This document shows, piece after piece, positions 33,897-42,715 of a DNA stretch of 64,000 nucleotides. Every line of letters begins with the position of its first letter. Position 1 is the stretch's first letter. Source of the stretch: Actinotalea caeni (GTDB taxonomy: Bacteria > Actinomycetota > Actinomycetes > Actinomycetales > Beutenbergiaceae); the NCBI RefSeq assembly GCF_009733795.1, contig NZ_WNXX01000013.1:49691-113690 (forward strand). Direction: 5' to 3'. The notes beneath the pieces are model-generated. The model saw only the letters and a program-made list of their open reading frames with translations. It did not search any database and was not told where the DNA came from. The translations under genes were made by a program, and so were the position numbers.

Positions 33897-36842
33897 TCAG
33901 ATGAGCCCGCGCGACATCGCGATCGCCACCGCCTCCGTCCTGCTGGTGGCACCGAGCTTGGCCATCACCCGGGTGAGGTGCACGCTCACCGTCTTCTCGG
34001 AGATGAACAGCTCGGCCCCGACCGCGCGGTTCGTCATGCCGCGTGCGACGAGCTCCAGGACCGACCGCTCGCGCGGCGTCAGCACGTCACCGCCCGACGG
34101 CACCACGCCCGCCACCCGGACGCGGAACCTGCGCGCGGTCGCCTCGACAGCGGCCTGGAGCGGCGCGATCGACATCTCGCGCGCCTCCTTGTGGGCGCGG
34201 AGGAGCTCGTCGGCGCCGCTCTCGTCGCCCTGCACGAGCAGCGCCTCCCCCAGCCGCCAGCGTGCGACCGCCTGGTGCGGGCGCTCGCCGAACCCGGCCG
34301 CGTCGACGACGGCGCGCCACAGGTCCGGGTCGTCACGCGTGGCGCGGGCCGCCTCGGCGCGGGCACGGGCGAGCCACAGCTTCGCCTCCGGACCGGCCTC
34401 CTTGCCGCGCGGGACGCCGATCCGGTACACCTCCTCGACCCGGTCGAGCATCGCGGCGATGCCCGCGAGCACCTCGGGGTCGCCGCCGGACCGTCGGGCC
34501 AGCTCGGCGCGCGCCGCGAGCAGCATCGCGCCCACCCTGATCTGAGCGAGGTCGTCCGGGTACGGCGGGTCCTCCATCGCCTGCGTGAGCGCGCGGTCGA
34601 CGTCCTCGTACTGCCCGCGCCACAGCCACGACGCGGCGATCGCGTGGCCGGCGATCGGGGCGACGACACCGCCGGGGATGATCTGCTGCGCCACCGTCTC
34701 CAGCGGGGCGATCGCCGCGACGTCCTCGTCGACCCGCTGCCAGTCGCCCAACCAGCAGGAGGCGAGCGCGCGGGCCGCGTAGAGGTCGCTGCGCGAGGTG
34801 TGGGGTGCCGCGCCGAGCGCGGCGGTGGTGCGCTCGACGACGTCGGTGAACCGACCCAGCCCGACCTCGATGATGTCGAGCAGCCACCGCAGCTCACGCC
34901 CGTAGCCCGCCCACGACCGGCCGTGCCGCTCCGCGACGCGGTTGCCGGCGAGCGCATGGGCGTGCGCGGCGGCGAGGTCGCCGTGGTCGTACCACAGCAT
35001 CGCCATGTTGAAGTAGGCGCGCAGCTCGGTGTCGTCGGCACCGCTGGCGGCGGCCTTGTCGCGGGCCTCCTCCAGGCGGGCCATCGCGCCGTCGACGTCG
35101 CCGTCGTGCTGCAGCAGGAACGCGAGCGAGATGAGGGCGTCGGCCTCCGGGCCCGGCGCACCGACCGCGCGCGCCTCCGCGATCGCCTGCTCGGCGAGCT
35201 TGCGCCGGTCCTGGGTGGCGTCGCCGAAGGACATCGTCGAGAGCACCCACGCCCGCTCGGGCGTGGCGGGCTGGTCCTCGAGCAGCGACCAGGCCTGCGC
35301 GATCAGCCGCTCGGCCTCGCGCCAGTCGCCGTTGCTGTAGGAGAGCTTCGCCAGCCGCCGCCGGGCGCCGGCGCGCTGCTCGACGCTGCCGACGTCGTCG
35401 GCCATCGCCACGCACGCGCGGGCGTAGCTGAGCGCGCGGTCGGTGCGCCCGGACGCGATCGCCTCGTCGCAGGCGCGCAGCGTCACCGCGAGCTCGTCGG
35501 CGCCCGCCACCACCTCGGGGTCGGGGACGCCGCTCCACAGCTGCAGGGCGTTCTCGAGGTGGTCGAGCGCGTCACCGTGCGCCGCGGCGGCGCTGGCCTC
35601 CGCGGCGGCGTCGAGGTGGGCGCGCAGCGCGGTGGCGGGCTGGCCGGCGCGCAGCGCGTGGAACGACATCGCGGCGAGCCAGCCCTGCGGCTGCTCCTCC
35701 TTGAGCACCGGCACGTACGCCGCGTGCAGCCGGGACGCCTCGCCGGGCAGCAGATCGCCGAGCACCGCCTCGCGGAGCAGGGCGTGCCGGAACGCGAAGC
35801 CGCCGTCGTCGGTCACGACGAGCACGTGGGACTGCACGAGCTCGCGCAGGGCCGACTCGACCGTGGCGGCGTCGAGCCCGACGACGTCGCTGGCCGCGAG
35901 CCGCTCGAGGGAGGAGGCCCACAGGTCGCGCTGACCGACGATCGCCGCGGCGCGCACGACGCGCTGGGCCTGGGGCGAGAGCCGCTCGATCCGGTCGAGC
36001 AGCACCGACGCGAGCACGTCGCTGAGCTCGGCACGGCCGTTGTCGACGGCGCTGGTGAGCTCCTCGGCGAAGAACGCGTTGCCCTCCGACCGGGCGGCGA
36101 CGTCGCGGACGAGCTCCTCGTCGGTGTCGCCGTCGCCGAGCAGGGCGCGGACGAACGCCATCGCGTCGCTGCGGCGGAACGGCTCGACCTCGAGCCGCTC
36201 GACGCCTGGCATGCGCGCGACCGAGGCGAGCCACGGCCGCAGCGGGTGGGCGCGGTTGAGGTCGTCGGTGCGGTAGGTGAGGAGCAGCAGCAGGCGACCG
36301 GTGCCGAGCCGCGACAGCAGGAAGAGGAGGAGGTCGCGGGTCGAGGGGTCGCTCCAGTGCAGGTCCTCGACGACCACGAGGACGGGGGCGTCGGCGGCAG
36401 CGCGGCGGAGCACGCCCTGGACGCCGTCGAAGAACCGGACCTGGTCGCCGGCGAGGTCGGCCTCGCCGAGCTCGGCGGCGACCTCGGCGGCCGAGGCGGA
36501 CACCTCGCGCGCCTGGGTGAGGATCTCGAGGACCGGCAGGTACGGGGGCGCGGCCTGGCCCAGCCCGAGGCAGTGGCCGACGAGCACGCGCCCACCCTCC
36601 TCGCGCACCTCGCGCGCGAGCTCGCTGACCAGGCGGGTCTTGCCGATGCCCGCGTCGCCCGCGACCACGACCGCGGCGGCCTCGCCCGGCTCGGACGCCG
36701 TCGCACGCCGCCACGCCGCACGGAGCGTCTCCAGCTCCGCCGCACGGCCGATCAGCGGGATGGTCGGGGCAAGCGTCGCCACGTCCGGCATGGTCTCACG
36801 CCACCCCGACACGACCACGTCGGTCAGGTCTGCGGTGCTCAT
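33897..36842 (-). CDS. LuxR family regulator with AAA-ATPase domain (LAL type)
   Basis: This 981-residue regulator has an N-terminal ATPase domain with Walker A AGDAGIGKT (Lys68) and Walker B VLVVVEDLHWSD near residue 150, a long helical TPR-like middle (about 370-880) and a C-terminal LuxR helix-turn-helix (LTPRERSVLELVARGMTNRA, ISEKTVSVHLTRVMAKLG). LAL regulators switch on sugar, polyketide or stress genes on sensing an unknown ligand. It sits in the centre of the mirror-image locus, between the two copies of the membrane module, and so may control them. The ATG at 36842 was chosen; the open frame runs upstream through a terminator hairpin. Confidence 0.9.
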   Translation of the reverse strand: MSTADLTDVVVSGWRETMPDVATLAPTIPLIGRAAELETLRAAWRRATASEPGEAAAVVVAGDAGIGKTRLVSELAREVREEGGRVLVGHCLGLGQAAPPYLPVLEILTQAREVSASAAEVAAELGEADLAGDQVRFFDGVQGVLRRAAADAPVLVVVEDLHWSDPSTRDLLLFLLSRLGTGRLLLLLTYRTDDLNRAHPLRPWLASVARMPGVERLEVEPFRRSDAMAFVRALLGDGDTDEELVRDVAARSEGNAFFAEELTSAVDNGRAELSDVLASVLLDRIERLSPQAQRVVRAAAIVGQRDLWASSLERLAASDVVGLDAATVESALRELVQSHVLVVTDDGGFAFRHALLREAVLGDLLPGEASRLHAAYVPVLKEEQPQGWLAAMSFHALRAGQPATALRAHLDAAAEASAAAAHGDALDHLENALQLWSGVPDPEVVAGADELAVTLRACDEAIASGRTDRALSYARACVAMADDVGSVEQRAGARRRLAKLSYSNGDWREAERLIAQAWSLLEDQPATPERAWVLSTMSFGDATQDRRKLAEQAIAEARAVGAPGPEADALISLAFLLQHDGDVDGAMARLEEARDKAAASGADDTELRAYFNMAMLWYDHGDLAAAHAHALAGNRVAERHGRSWAGYGRELRWLLDIIEVGLGRFTDVVERTTAALGAAPHTSRSDLYAARALASCWLGDWQRVDEDVAAIAPLETVAQQIIPGGVVAPIAGHAIAASWLWRGQYEDVDRALTQAMEDPPYPDDLAQIRVGAMLLAARAELARRSGGDPEVLAGIAAMLDRVEEVYRIGVPRGKEAGPEAKLWLARARAEAARATRDDPDLWRAVVDAAGFGERPHQAVARWRLGEALLVQGDESGADELLRAHKEAREMSIAPLQAAVEATARRFRVRVAGVVPSGGDVLTPRERSVLELVARGMTNRAVGAELFISEKTVSVHLTRVMAKLGATSRTEAVAIAMSRGLI

Positions 36843-36866
36843 CGTGGATCGCCCCCGGGAACGGCA

Positions 36867-36898
36867 ACGGCCCGGTGGTCTGCTGACCACCGGGCCGT
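36867..36898 (-). terminator. Terminator between the 52-residue gene and the LuxR gene
   Basis: A 14-bp stem with a four-base loop, ACGGCCCGGTGGTC (36867-36880) and GACCACCGGGCCGT (36885-36898), lies 51 bases past the stop of the small gene and 25 bases before the LuxR gene. It should separate the two transcripts. Confidence 0.85.
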
Positions 36899-36948
36899 CG
36901 GGTCATGGCCTGTGCACGGGCGGACGCCCCTGCACCGTGCTCCGCGCG

Positions 36949-37107
36949 TCATGCCGCGCGGACGAGCGCCTCGCGCTCGGCACGTCGCTCCGCCAGGATC
37001 GCGCGCAGTCGGAGCGCCTTGCGCGCAGCCTTCGCGCGCCGGGCGTCCCGCAGCAGCTCGCGGCGGTACTCGTGCTCGGCCAGATAGAACTCGGGGTACG
37101 GTCCCAT
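36949..37107 (-). CDS. 52-residue basic helical protein
   Basis: This small frame reads MGPYPEFYLAEHEYRRELLR, then a run dominated by Ala, Arg, Lys, Leu and Glu, ending REALVRAA. The ATG at 37107 has a GGGAG ribosome site three to seven bases upstream, and a strong terminator follows. The high charge, regular heptad-like Leu/Ala spacing and absence of Pro after residue 5 indicate one long helix. It lies between the 571-residue membrane protein gene and the LuxR/AAA gene. No function can be proposed, but the start signals and terminator make it a credible gene. Confidence 0.65.
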   Translation of the reverse strand: MGPYPEFYLAEHEYRRELLRDARRAKAARKALRLRAILAERRAEREALVRAA

Positions 37108-37195
37108 CTCCCTCTCCCTTCCGTGTGAGTGCCTCTACTCTCGCGGTGAGGGGCCGGGCGCCGCCATGGGAATTCCACGCACGTCTGGGTAGGGC

Positions 37196-37220
37196 ACCCC
37201 TTACCTCAGGGGTAAGGGGT
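37196..37220 (-). terminator. Hairpin at the end of the 571-residue membrane protein gene
   Basis: ACCCCTTACC (37196-37205) pairs with GGTAAGGGGT (37211-37220) around five bases and overlaps the TAA stop at 37201. A second copy of GGGGTAAGGGGT at 37228-37239 lies in the coding end, so an alternative pairing is possible. Confidence 0.6.
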
Positions 37221-38916
37221 CCTGACCGGGGTAAGGGGTGACGGCCGCCGGGGCCGCTGCGACGGCGTCGCCGGTCGTGACGGCGAGGCCACGGGTCCCC
37301 AGCTGGGCGAGCACGCCGAGCGCCGCGACCAGCAGGAACACCGGTATCGGCAGCAGCAGACCGAGCAGCGGCTCGACCTCGCCGATCCGCAGGCCGTACT
37401 GGCCGAGGCGCAGCAGCACGGTCACCGGCGCACCCGGCTCCGCGCCCATGCCTGTGATGAGCCCCGGCAGCAGGCTCTGCCCCTGCACGAGCAGCAGCAA
37501 CGCGCCGATCCCGGCGGTCGCCGTCGCCACCTGGGCCCGCGCACGCGGGCCCGGCTGCTGCGCGACACGGTCGAGCAGCAGCGCCAGCACGACGACGGCC
37601 GCGACCACGACGACCGGTCGCGGCACGGTCCCCCACCAGGTGCCGAGGAGCCCGGCCTCGCTGGCGTCCACGAAGTCGACGAGCACCAGCGGACCCGGCC
37701 CGACGAACAGCCAGGGCGCGAGCGGCAGCAGCAGCCACAGGCTGCGGCTGCCCGCGGGTCGGCACAGCCCGATGGCGGCCCCGCCGAGGACCGCGACCCC
37801 GACCTGCAGGAGCGTGCCCAGCGCGGCGGGCAGCCAGGTCCGCACCGCGAGCTCGGTCGGCCGGATGTCCGGCGCGACGGCACCGACGTCCGTCAGACCG
37901 GCCAGCAGGAAGGGACCGACCAGGAGCAGCCCCAGCACCAGGACGATCGCCGCCACGACCAGGCCGGCAGGCCCCGAGCGCGGCGGCGCGGCGGGCGGCT
38001 CGACCGCGGGCGCCAGCCGGGTCCGGGTCAGCAGCAGCGCCAGCATCGCGACGACGCCGAGCAGCCCCGCCCCCAGCAGCATCATCGAGGCCACCGCGGC
38101 CGCCGGGCCGACGTCCATCCGCGCGAAGCCGAGCATCTGGACGAGCAGCATCGGCGGCAGCGTGCCCTCCGACGTCGCGGTCAGGTAGACGAGCTCGAAC
38201 AGCTGCGGGCCCAGCGCGAGCGCGCCGGCGAGGCCCACCACGAGCACCACCGCGACCCCCCGTACCGGGGCAGGCGCCGACAGCACGGGTGCGAACGCCG
38301 TCGCGAACAGCGCGGTGAGCAGCGGCAGCGCGGCGAGCGTGAACGTCGTGCTCAACCCGGTCAGCGAGAGCTCGTAGCCGGCGTCTACGTAGCGAAGGGC
38401 AGCGGTGCCGATCGGCACGAACAGCGCGCCGAGCACGCCGACGACGACCCGGACAGGCACCGCGAGGCGGTGCTGCGCCGTCATCCCGCCGGCGATGACG
38501 AGACCCAGCGCGGCGGCGACGACGGTCGCCGGCAGCACCGCCGCCATCATCATGAGAGCGCCGGGCACGGCCTGCGGCGCGACCGCCTCCCAGTGCGTCA
38601 GCCCGACCGGCGCACCCGACCCGTCGAAGCTGCTCTCCCGCATGCTCATGAGCAGGGTCCGCACGGTCGGCACGGCCAGCTGCCACAGCACCAGCGCGTA
38701 GAGCACCGCGACGCCCACCCAGCCCAGCGTGCGCGACGACGACCGCCGCGAGGGCGAGGCGCCGACGTACGTCGGTGACCCGGGAGAGGGGGCGGTGGAG
38801 TAGGGCTGCGGGGCCGGCGCGCCGGGCGCCGGCGCCCCGGCGGGTGGCGCCGTGGGCCCGCCGTACGCGTGCTCGGCGTGCTGCGGCTGGTGGTCGCCCT
38901 GGGGCGGCATGGTCAT
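37201..38916 (-). CDS. Polytopic membrane protein, possibly a fused permease-like protein
   Basis: This 571-residue protein begins with 65 residues rich in Pro, Ala, His and Gln, then has about 13 hydrophobic segments. The stretch VRTLLMSMRESSFDGSGAPVGLTHWEAVAP just after helix 1 looks like the first periplasmic loop of MalF-type sugar permeases, and the second half again has long helices with a periplasmic loop, as if two permease halves were fused. No EAA motif is visible, so a working ABC permease is doubtful. GGAGG lies four bases before the ATG at 38916. It is in the centre of the mirror-image locus. Function unknown. Confidence 0.7.
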   Translation of the reverse strand: MTMPPQGDHQPQHAEHAYGGPTAPPAGAPAPGAPAPQPYSTAPSPGSPTYVGASPSRRSSSRTLGWVGVAVLYALVLWQLAVPTVRTLLMSMRESSFDGSGAPVGLTHWEAVAPQAVPGALMMMAAVLPATVVAAALGLVIAGGMTAQHRLAVPVRVVVGVLGALFVPIGTAALRYVDAGYELSLTGLSTTFTLAALPLLTALFATAFAPVLSAPAPVRGVAVVLVVGLAGALALGPQLFELVYLTATSEGTLPPMLLVQMLGFARMDVGPAAAVASMMLLGAGLLGVVAMLALLLTRTRLAPAVEPPAAPPRSGPAGLVVAAIVLVLGLLLVGPFLLAGLTDVGAVAPDIRPTELAVRTWLPAALGTLLQVGVAVLGGAAIGLCRPAGSRSLWLLLPLAPWLFVGPGPLVLVDFVDASEAGLLGTWWGTVPRPVVVVAAVVVLALLLDRVAQQPGPRARAQVATATAGIGALLLLVQGQSLLPGLITGMGAEPGAPVTVLLRLGQYGLRIGEVEPLLGLLLPIPVFLLVAALGVLAQLGTRGLAVTTGDAVAAAPAAVTPYPGQDPLPLR

Positions 38917-39019
38917 CGGACCTCCTCGGCTGCGGACCACCCAACCTAGGGACCGACGCCGTCGAGCGGGCCCGTCGGAGATGGTGAGGTCTGCCCGTCC
39001 GGTGGGCCAGGATGGGGCG

Positions 39020-39967
39020 ATGACGTGGAGCGAGCCGCGGCCGGACGTCCTCGACGGCTGGGTCGCGCGCACCCTGGAGCTCGAGCCGGACGCGCACGGT
39101 CGGGGCGTCGCCACGCTCGTGCACCGGCCCGACGCCGGCAGCCGGCCGCGCGCGATGGTCTACCTGCACGGGTTCGTCGATTACTTCTTCCAGACCCACC
39201 ACGCCGAGGAGTGGGCCGCGCACGGCTACGACGTCTACGCGCTCGACCTGCGCGACTACGGCCGCTCGATCCGGCCCGGGCGCACGCCCAACTGGATCAC
39301 CGACCTGCGCGACTACGACGAGGAGATCGATGCCGCGCTGGCGCTGGTCCGCGCGCAGGGGCACGACGTCGTCGTGCTCGACGGCCACTCGACCGGTGGG
39401 CTGATCGCCTCCCTCTACGTGCACGACCACCCCGGCTCGGTCGACGCGCTCGTGCTCAACAGCCCCTGGTTCGACCTCAACGCCTCCTGGTTCGACCGCG
39501 TCGTGAGCACGCGGGTGATCGACCGGCTCGGCGTCTGGCGCCCGACGGCGCAGGTCGCCTCGCTCGGCGAGCCGTACGGTCGCTCGCTGCACACGAGCAC
39601 CGGCGGCGAGTGGGACTACGACCTCGCGTGGAAGCCGCACGAGGGCTTCCCGGTGCTGGCCGGCTGGCTGCGGGCGATCCGGCGCGGCCACGCGCGGCTG
39701 GCGCGCGGGCTGGCGATCACGGTGCCGGTGCTGGTCGCGACCTCCGGCCGCAGCGGGCACCGCAAGCGCCCGACACCGCAGGACCTGGCGGGGTCCGACG
39801 TCGTCCTCGACGTGCGCCACATGTGGGCGCGCGCGCCGCTGCTCGGACCGCACGTGCGGGTGCTGCGGGTGCCGGGCGGGCGGCACGACCTGACGCTGTC
39901 CGAGCCGCCGGTGCGGCAGCGCTACAGCGCGCTGCTGTTCGACTGGCTGGAGCGTGCGCTCCCCTGA
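39020..39967 (+). CDS. Alpha/beta hydrolase (serine hydrolase)
   Basis: This 315-residue protein is a lysophospholipase/monoacylglycerol-lipase-like hydrolase. It has the oxyanion strand VYLHGFVDYFF (about 45-55), DLRDYGRS, the nucleophile elbow DGHSTGG with Ser near 123, and a late GGRHDLTLSEPP that holds the catalytic His. A long lid region (NSPWFDLNASWFDR onward) precedes the acid. Substrate is probably a carboxylic ester, but cannot be specified. The ATG follows CAGGAT by six bases. It precedes the second copy of membrane-module gene 4 by 33 bases. Confidence 0.87.
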   Translation: MTWSEPRPDVLDGWVARTLELEPDAHGRGVATLVHRPDAGSRPRAMVYLHGFVDYFFQTHHAEEWAAHGYDVYALDLRDYGRSIRPGRTPNWITDLRDYDEEIDAALALVRAQGHDVVVLDGHSTGGLIASLYVHDHPGSVDALVLNSPWFDLNASWFDRVVSTRVIDRLGVWRPTAQVASLGEPYGRSLHTSTGGEWDYDLAWKPHEGFPVLAGWLRAIRRGHARLARGLAITVPVLVATSGRSGHRKRPTPQDLAGSDVVLDVRHMWARAPLLGPHVRVLRVPGGRHDLTLSEPPVRQRYSALLFDWLERALP

Positions 39968-40000
39968 GCCCGCGCGGGCGACGTCCTACAGTGTGCTGCG

Positions 40001-41281
40001 ATGACGCAGACGGTCGGGGCGCCGCCGCAGCAGAGCCTGTCGGAGCTGCTGGGGCTCGGGCTGCTGCGCACCTCCGCGCGGCTGCTCGCCGCGCACTGGT
40101 GGCAGCTGCTCGCCGTCGCGACGTGCGCCTACGTCGCGCACCACTACCTGATCGAGCTGGCGGTGCGGGTCGGGCGCGCGGGCGCCGTCCCGGGTCTGCT
40201 GGTGTTCTCGCTGGTGCCGCTGGTGCCGCTGGTCGCCACCGTGCTGATGCTGCTGGTGCTGCGGGAGCGGCGCACCGGCGGCGGCGGGGTGGCGGCCTTC
40301 GTGGCCGCGATCGGCAGCGTGCTCGTGCCCTTCCTGGTGGTCTACGAGAGCCAGGGCGACTTCATGGACGACCTCGGCTCCTACTTCAACGTGGGGTTCG
40401 AGGACGACATGGCCACGGGCTCCGACACCCTCGCCCGCACCCCGGAGCCGACCTCGCCGCTGGTGATCGCGGTCGTCGGCGTGGCGTTCCTGCTGCGCGT
40501 CGTCGGGGCACGGGCGGCGGAGCGCGAGAGCCTGTGGCGCGGTGGGCGCCGGCCGCTGCGGTCGACGCTGCGTGCGCTCAACGGCTACGCCGAGGTCGTC
40601 TGGATCGTGCTCGGCACCGTGGTCGTCGTCGCCGGCCTGCGCGGCCTGCGGGACTGGTGGCGGGACCGCCGACTGGGCCGCGCGCTCGCCGACTGGTGGG
40701 ACGGCGTCGCGGTCGCCTTCCCCGATCTCGGGGCGCTCGGCGACTGGCTGGTCACCGCCGTCGGCACGGTGACGGACGGCGTGGTCACCGGACTCGTCGC
40801 ACCGCTGGCCTGGCTGGCGATCGGGGTGATCGTCTACGGGCTGTCCGCGGCCGAGGGGATCGCCGAGACCGAGGTGGTCGACGCCGTGCGCCGCACCTCG
40901 GGCATCGGGCGGGTGGCGCAGCGCGTCGACCCCGGGGTGATCACGCTCGCCTGGCGGCGCATCGCCGACCCCGAGGGCCGCTTCGGTGCGCTGCTCGGCG
41001 GTGTCGCGATGATCCTGCGGTCCCGCTTCGTCCCGGTGCTGGTGTTCTGCGTCGTCTACACGGTGCTGACCGCCGCGCTGCCGTACGCGGTGTGGGAGGT
41101 CGCGCGCACGGTCTTCACGAGGTTCGACTACCCCGACTGGCTCGCGGCCTACGGGCCGCTGCAGGCGCTCGTGCACGTGCTGCTGCTGTGCCTGACCGCG
41201 CCGCTGCTGGCCGCGTGGGCGGACGCGCTGCTCATCCGCTTCGGCGCACGCTCCCAGCTCCGCCTGCCCGACGCAGGCTGA
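40001..41281 (+). CDS. Module copy B, gene 4: polytopic membrane protein
   Basis: This 426-residue protein has about ten hydrophobic helices, beginning at about residue 35 and ending near 415. It is the paralogue of the protein at 32327-33844 (shared VGRAGAVPG, LVLRERR, AAIGSVLVPFLVVYESQGD, LNGYAEVVWIVLGT, IVYGLSAAEGI, RIADPEGRFGALLGGV, ADALLIRFGA). Short Trp-rich loops follow several helices. It resembles no transporter family I know. The ATG is eight bases after TACAGT. Its end is convergent with genes 3-2-1 of the same module, with a gap of four bases. Confidence 0.75.
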   Translation: MTQTVGAPPQQSLSELLGLGLLRTSARLLAAHWWQLLAVATCAYVAHHYLIELAVRVGRAGAVPGLLVFSLVPLVPLVATVLMLLVLRERRTGGGGVAAFVAAIGSVLVPFLVVYESQGDFMDDLGSYFNVGFEDDMATGSDTLARTPEPTSPLVIAVVGVAFLLRVVGARAAERESLWRGGRRPLRSTLRALNGYAEVVWIVLGTVVVVAGLRGLRDWWRDRRLGRALADWWDGVAVAFPDLGALGDWLVTAVGTVTDGVVTGLVAPLAWLAIGVIVYGLSAAEGIAETEVVDAVRRTSGIGRVAQRVDPGVITLAWRRIADPEGRFGALLGGVAMILRSRFVPVLVFCVVYTVLTAALPYAVWEVARTVFTRFDYPDWLAAYGPLQALVHVLLLCLTAPLLAAWADALLIRFGARSQLRLPDAG

Positions 41282-41285
41282 CCGC

Positions 41286-42137
41286 TCAGACCGGCAGCTC
41301 GATGACGTCCGGGTTGAGGAACGTGTTCCAGATCCGGACCGAGCGGATCTCGGCGTCGGCGGGCACCAGCACGAGCAGGGCCTGCTCCGGCGGGACGTCG
41401 CTGCCGGGGTCCGCCGCGCCGCACGTGAAGGACCACTCGTAGCCCTCCACGAAGCTGTCCACGAAGGTGTTGGCGTAGAAGTACCGGTCGCGGTCGTCGA
41501 CGAGCGCGACGTCGCAGCTGACCAGGTCCTCGTTCGTCGAGGAGGTCGCCAGCACCACCCGCCACGCGTGGAACCCCGCGGGCGGCTGCCAGTCGGTTCC
41601 CGGCAGCGACGGCGAGTCACCGAGGTCGCGGGCCTCGACCAGCGAGACCGTCACGCCGGCGAGCGTCGCGGTGCCGTCGGCGCTCACCGGGACCGGGTCG
41701 CGCGGCCACGCGAGCGGCCACTGCGTGCGCAGGTAGTCGGTCGAGACCCAGGCGGTGCCCACGAGGCCGAGGACGAGCGCGACGACCTGCAGCACCGTGC
41801 TCCACCGCACCCGGCGCGGGGGCGTCGGCGCAGCAGGGGGCCGCTGCCACACCTCGTGGGGCTGCGGAGGCGGCGGCGCGGGCGGTGCAGGCGCCCGGGG
41901 CGTCACGCCGTCGGCGGCGGGCCGGCCGTACGGGTCGGGCTGGCCGAGGCCAGCGGGCTGTCCCGGCGGCTGGGGCCCTGCGGGGCCGGCCCCGCCCACC
42001 GGGCCGTGCACGGGCGGCACCGGACCGTGCCACGGCTCGACCGGGCCGGGCGCACGCACGCCGCGCGGCGGCGTCGGCACCTCGGCCTCGGGACGCGGGT
42101 CCCCGCCCTGGGAGGACGACGGCGTCGTGTCGCTCAT
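41286..42137 (-). CDS. Module copy B, gene 3: single-anchor exported protein with proline-rich N-terminus
   Basis: This 283-residue protein has a 110-residue Pro/Gly/Gln-rich cytoplasmic region, one membrane helix (about 116-135) and an exported domain paralogous to that at 31836-32492, with the same cysteine pair (SCDVALVDDRDR and FTCGAADPGSD) and the same ending (VIELPV). The N-terminal region is much longer than in copy A. The ATG overlaps gene 2 by four bases. Proline-rich cytoplasmic tails in Actinobacteria often mediate protein contacts; no specific role can be assigned. Confidence 0.73.
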   Translation of the reverse strand: MSDTTPSSSQGGDPRPEAEVPTPPRGVRAPGPVEPWHGPVPPVHGPVGGAGPAGPQPPGQPAGLGQPDPYGRPAADGVTPRAPAPPAPPPPQPHEVWQRPPAAPTPPRRVRWSTVLQVVALVLGLVGTAWVSTDYLRTQWPLAWPRDPVPVSADGTATLAGVTVSLVEARDLGDSPSLPGTDWQPPAGFHAWRVVLATSSTNEDLVSCDVALVDDRDRYFYANTFVDSFVEGYEWSFTCGAADPGSDVPPEQALLVLVPADAEIRSVRIWNTFLNPDVIELPV

Positions 42138-42715
42138 CGCTCCCCCACCGCCAGCTCGACCGGCTGCGCGAGCTCGGCGGCGTCCAGCACCTCGACGTCG
42201 GCGAGGTCGAGCGGGATCCGCGCGTACGGCATCGGCATCGGCCCGTAGATCTGCAGGCCCGGGTCGAACACCAGCGTGAGGTGCTCGACGGCGTCGGGCG
42301 CCACCTCGAACGCAAGGTCGCCCCGCACCCAGGTGTCGGGCCCCGCGAGCCACGTCGTCAGGCCGGAGCGGGCCGACACCGGGAACTCCCGACCGTCCTC
42401 GGCGCGCAGCACGATCCGCCCGCTGGAGGGGACGCGGAGCCGGTCCTCGGTGGCGTAGGACAGCGTGACGACCACCCAGACGCCGTCGCTGGCCACCGGG
42501 TCTCCGGGCTCGAAGAGCCGGGGCTCCAGGATGGTCTCCGCGACCCGGACGTCGCTGACGTGCACCCGGTAGGGGAACGCGCCGATGTCCTCGCCGACCT
42601 CGCCGGTGGCGCCGGTCGGGCCGTAGGGGAGCAGCCGGGCGTCGACGACGTTGACGACGACGCCGAGCAGCACCGCGCCCACCGCGAGCAGCGCGACGAC
42701 GAGCCGGCGCCGCAT
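42134..42715 (-). CDS. Module copy B, gene 2: exported protein with DUF4352-like domain
   Basis: This 193-residue protein has an N-terminal signal anchor (MRRRLVVALLAVGAVLLGVV) and one extracytoplasmic beta domain paralogous to that at 31279-31839 (VVVTLSYATEDRL, AEDGREFPV, WLAGPDTWVRGDLAFEV). It shares one base with the stop of gene 1 (TGATG) and four with the start of gene 3, so genes 1-2-3 must be translated together. The exported domain has no cysteine and no catalytic motif, which points to a binding or structural role. Confidence 0.75.
   Translation of the reverse strand: MRRRLVVALLAVGAVLLGVVVNVVDARLLPYGPTGATGEVGEDIGAFPYRVHVSDVRVAETILEPRLFEPGDPVASDGVWVVVTLSYATEDRLRVPSSGRIVLRAEDGREFPVSARSGLTTWLAGPDTWVRGDLAFEVAPDAVEHLTLVFDPGLQIYGPMPMPYARIPLDLADVEVLDAAELAQPVELAVGER

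Noticed and set aside
33495..37241. 1248-codon plus-strand open frame opposite the LAL regulator
   Set aside because: It is antisense to a well-supported LuxR/AAA protein and crosses a terminator and the 52-residue gene; composition is that of a shadow frame.
37201..38916. Functional ABC sugar permease
   Set aside because: No EAA motif for the ATPase is visible and no binding protein or ATPase gene is adjacent.
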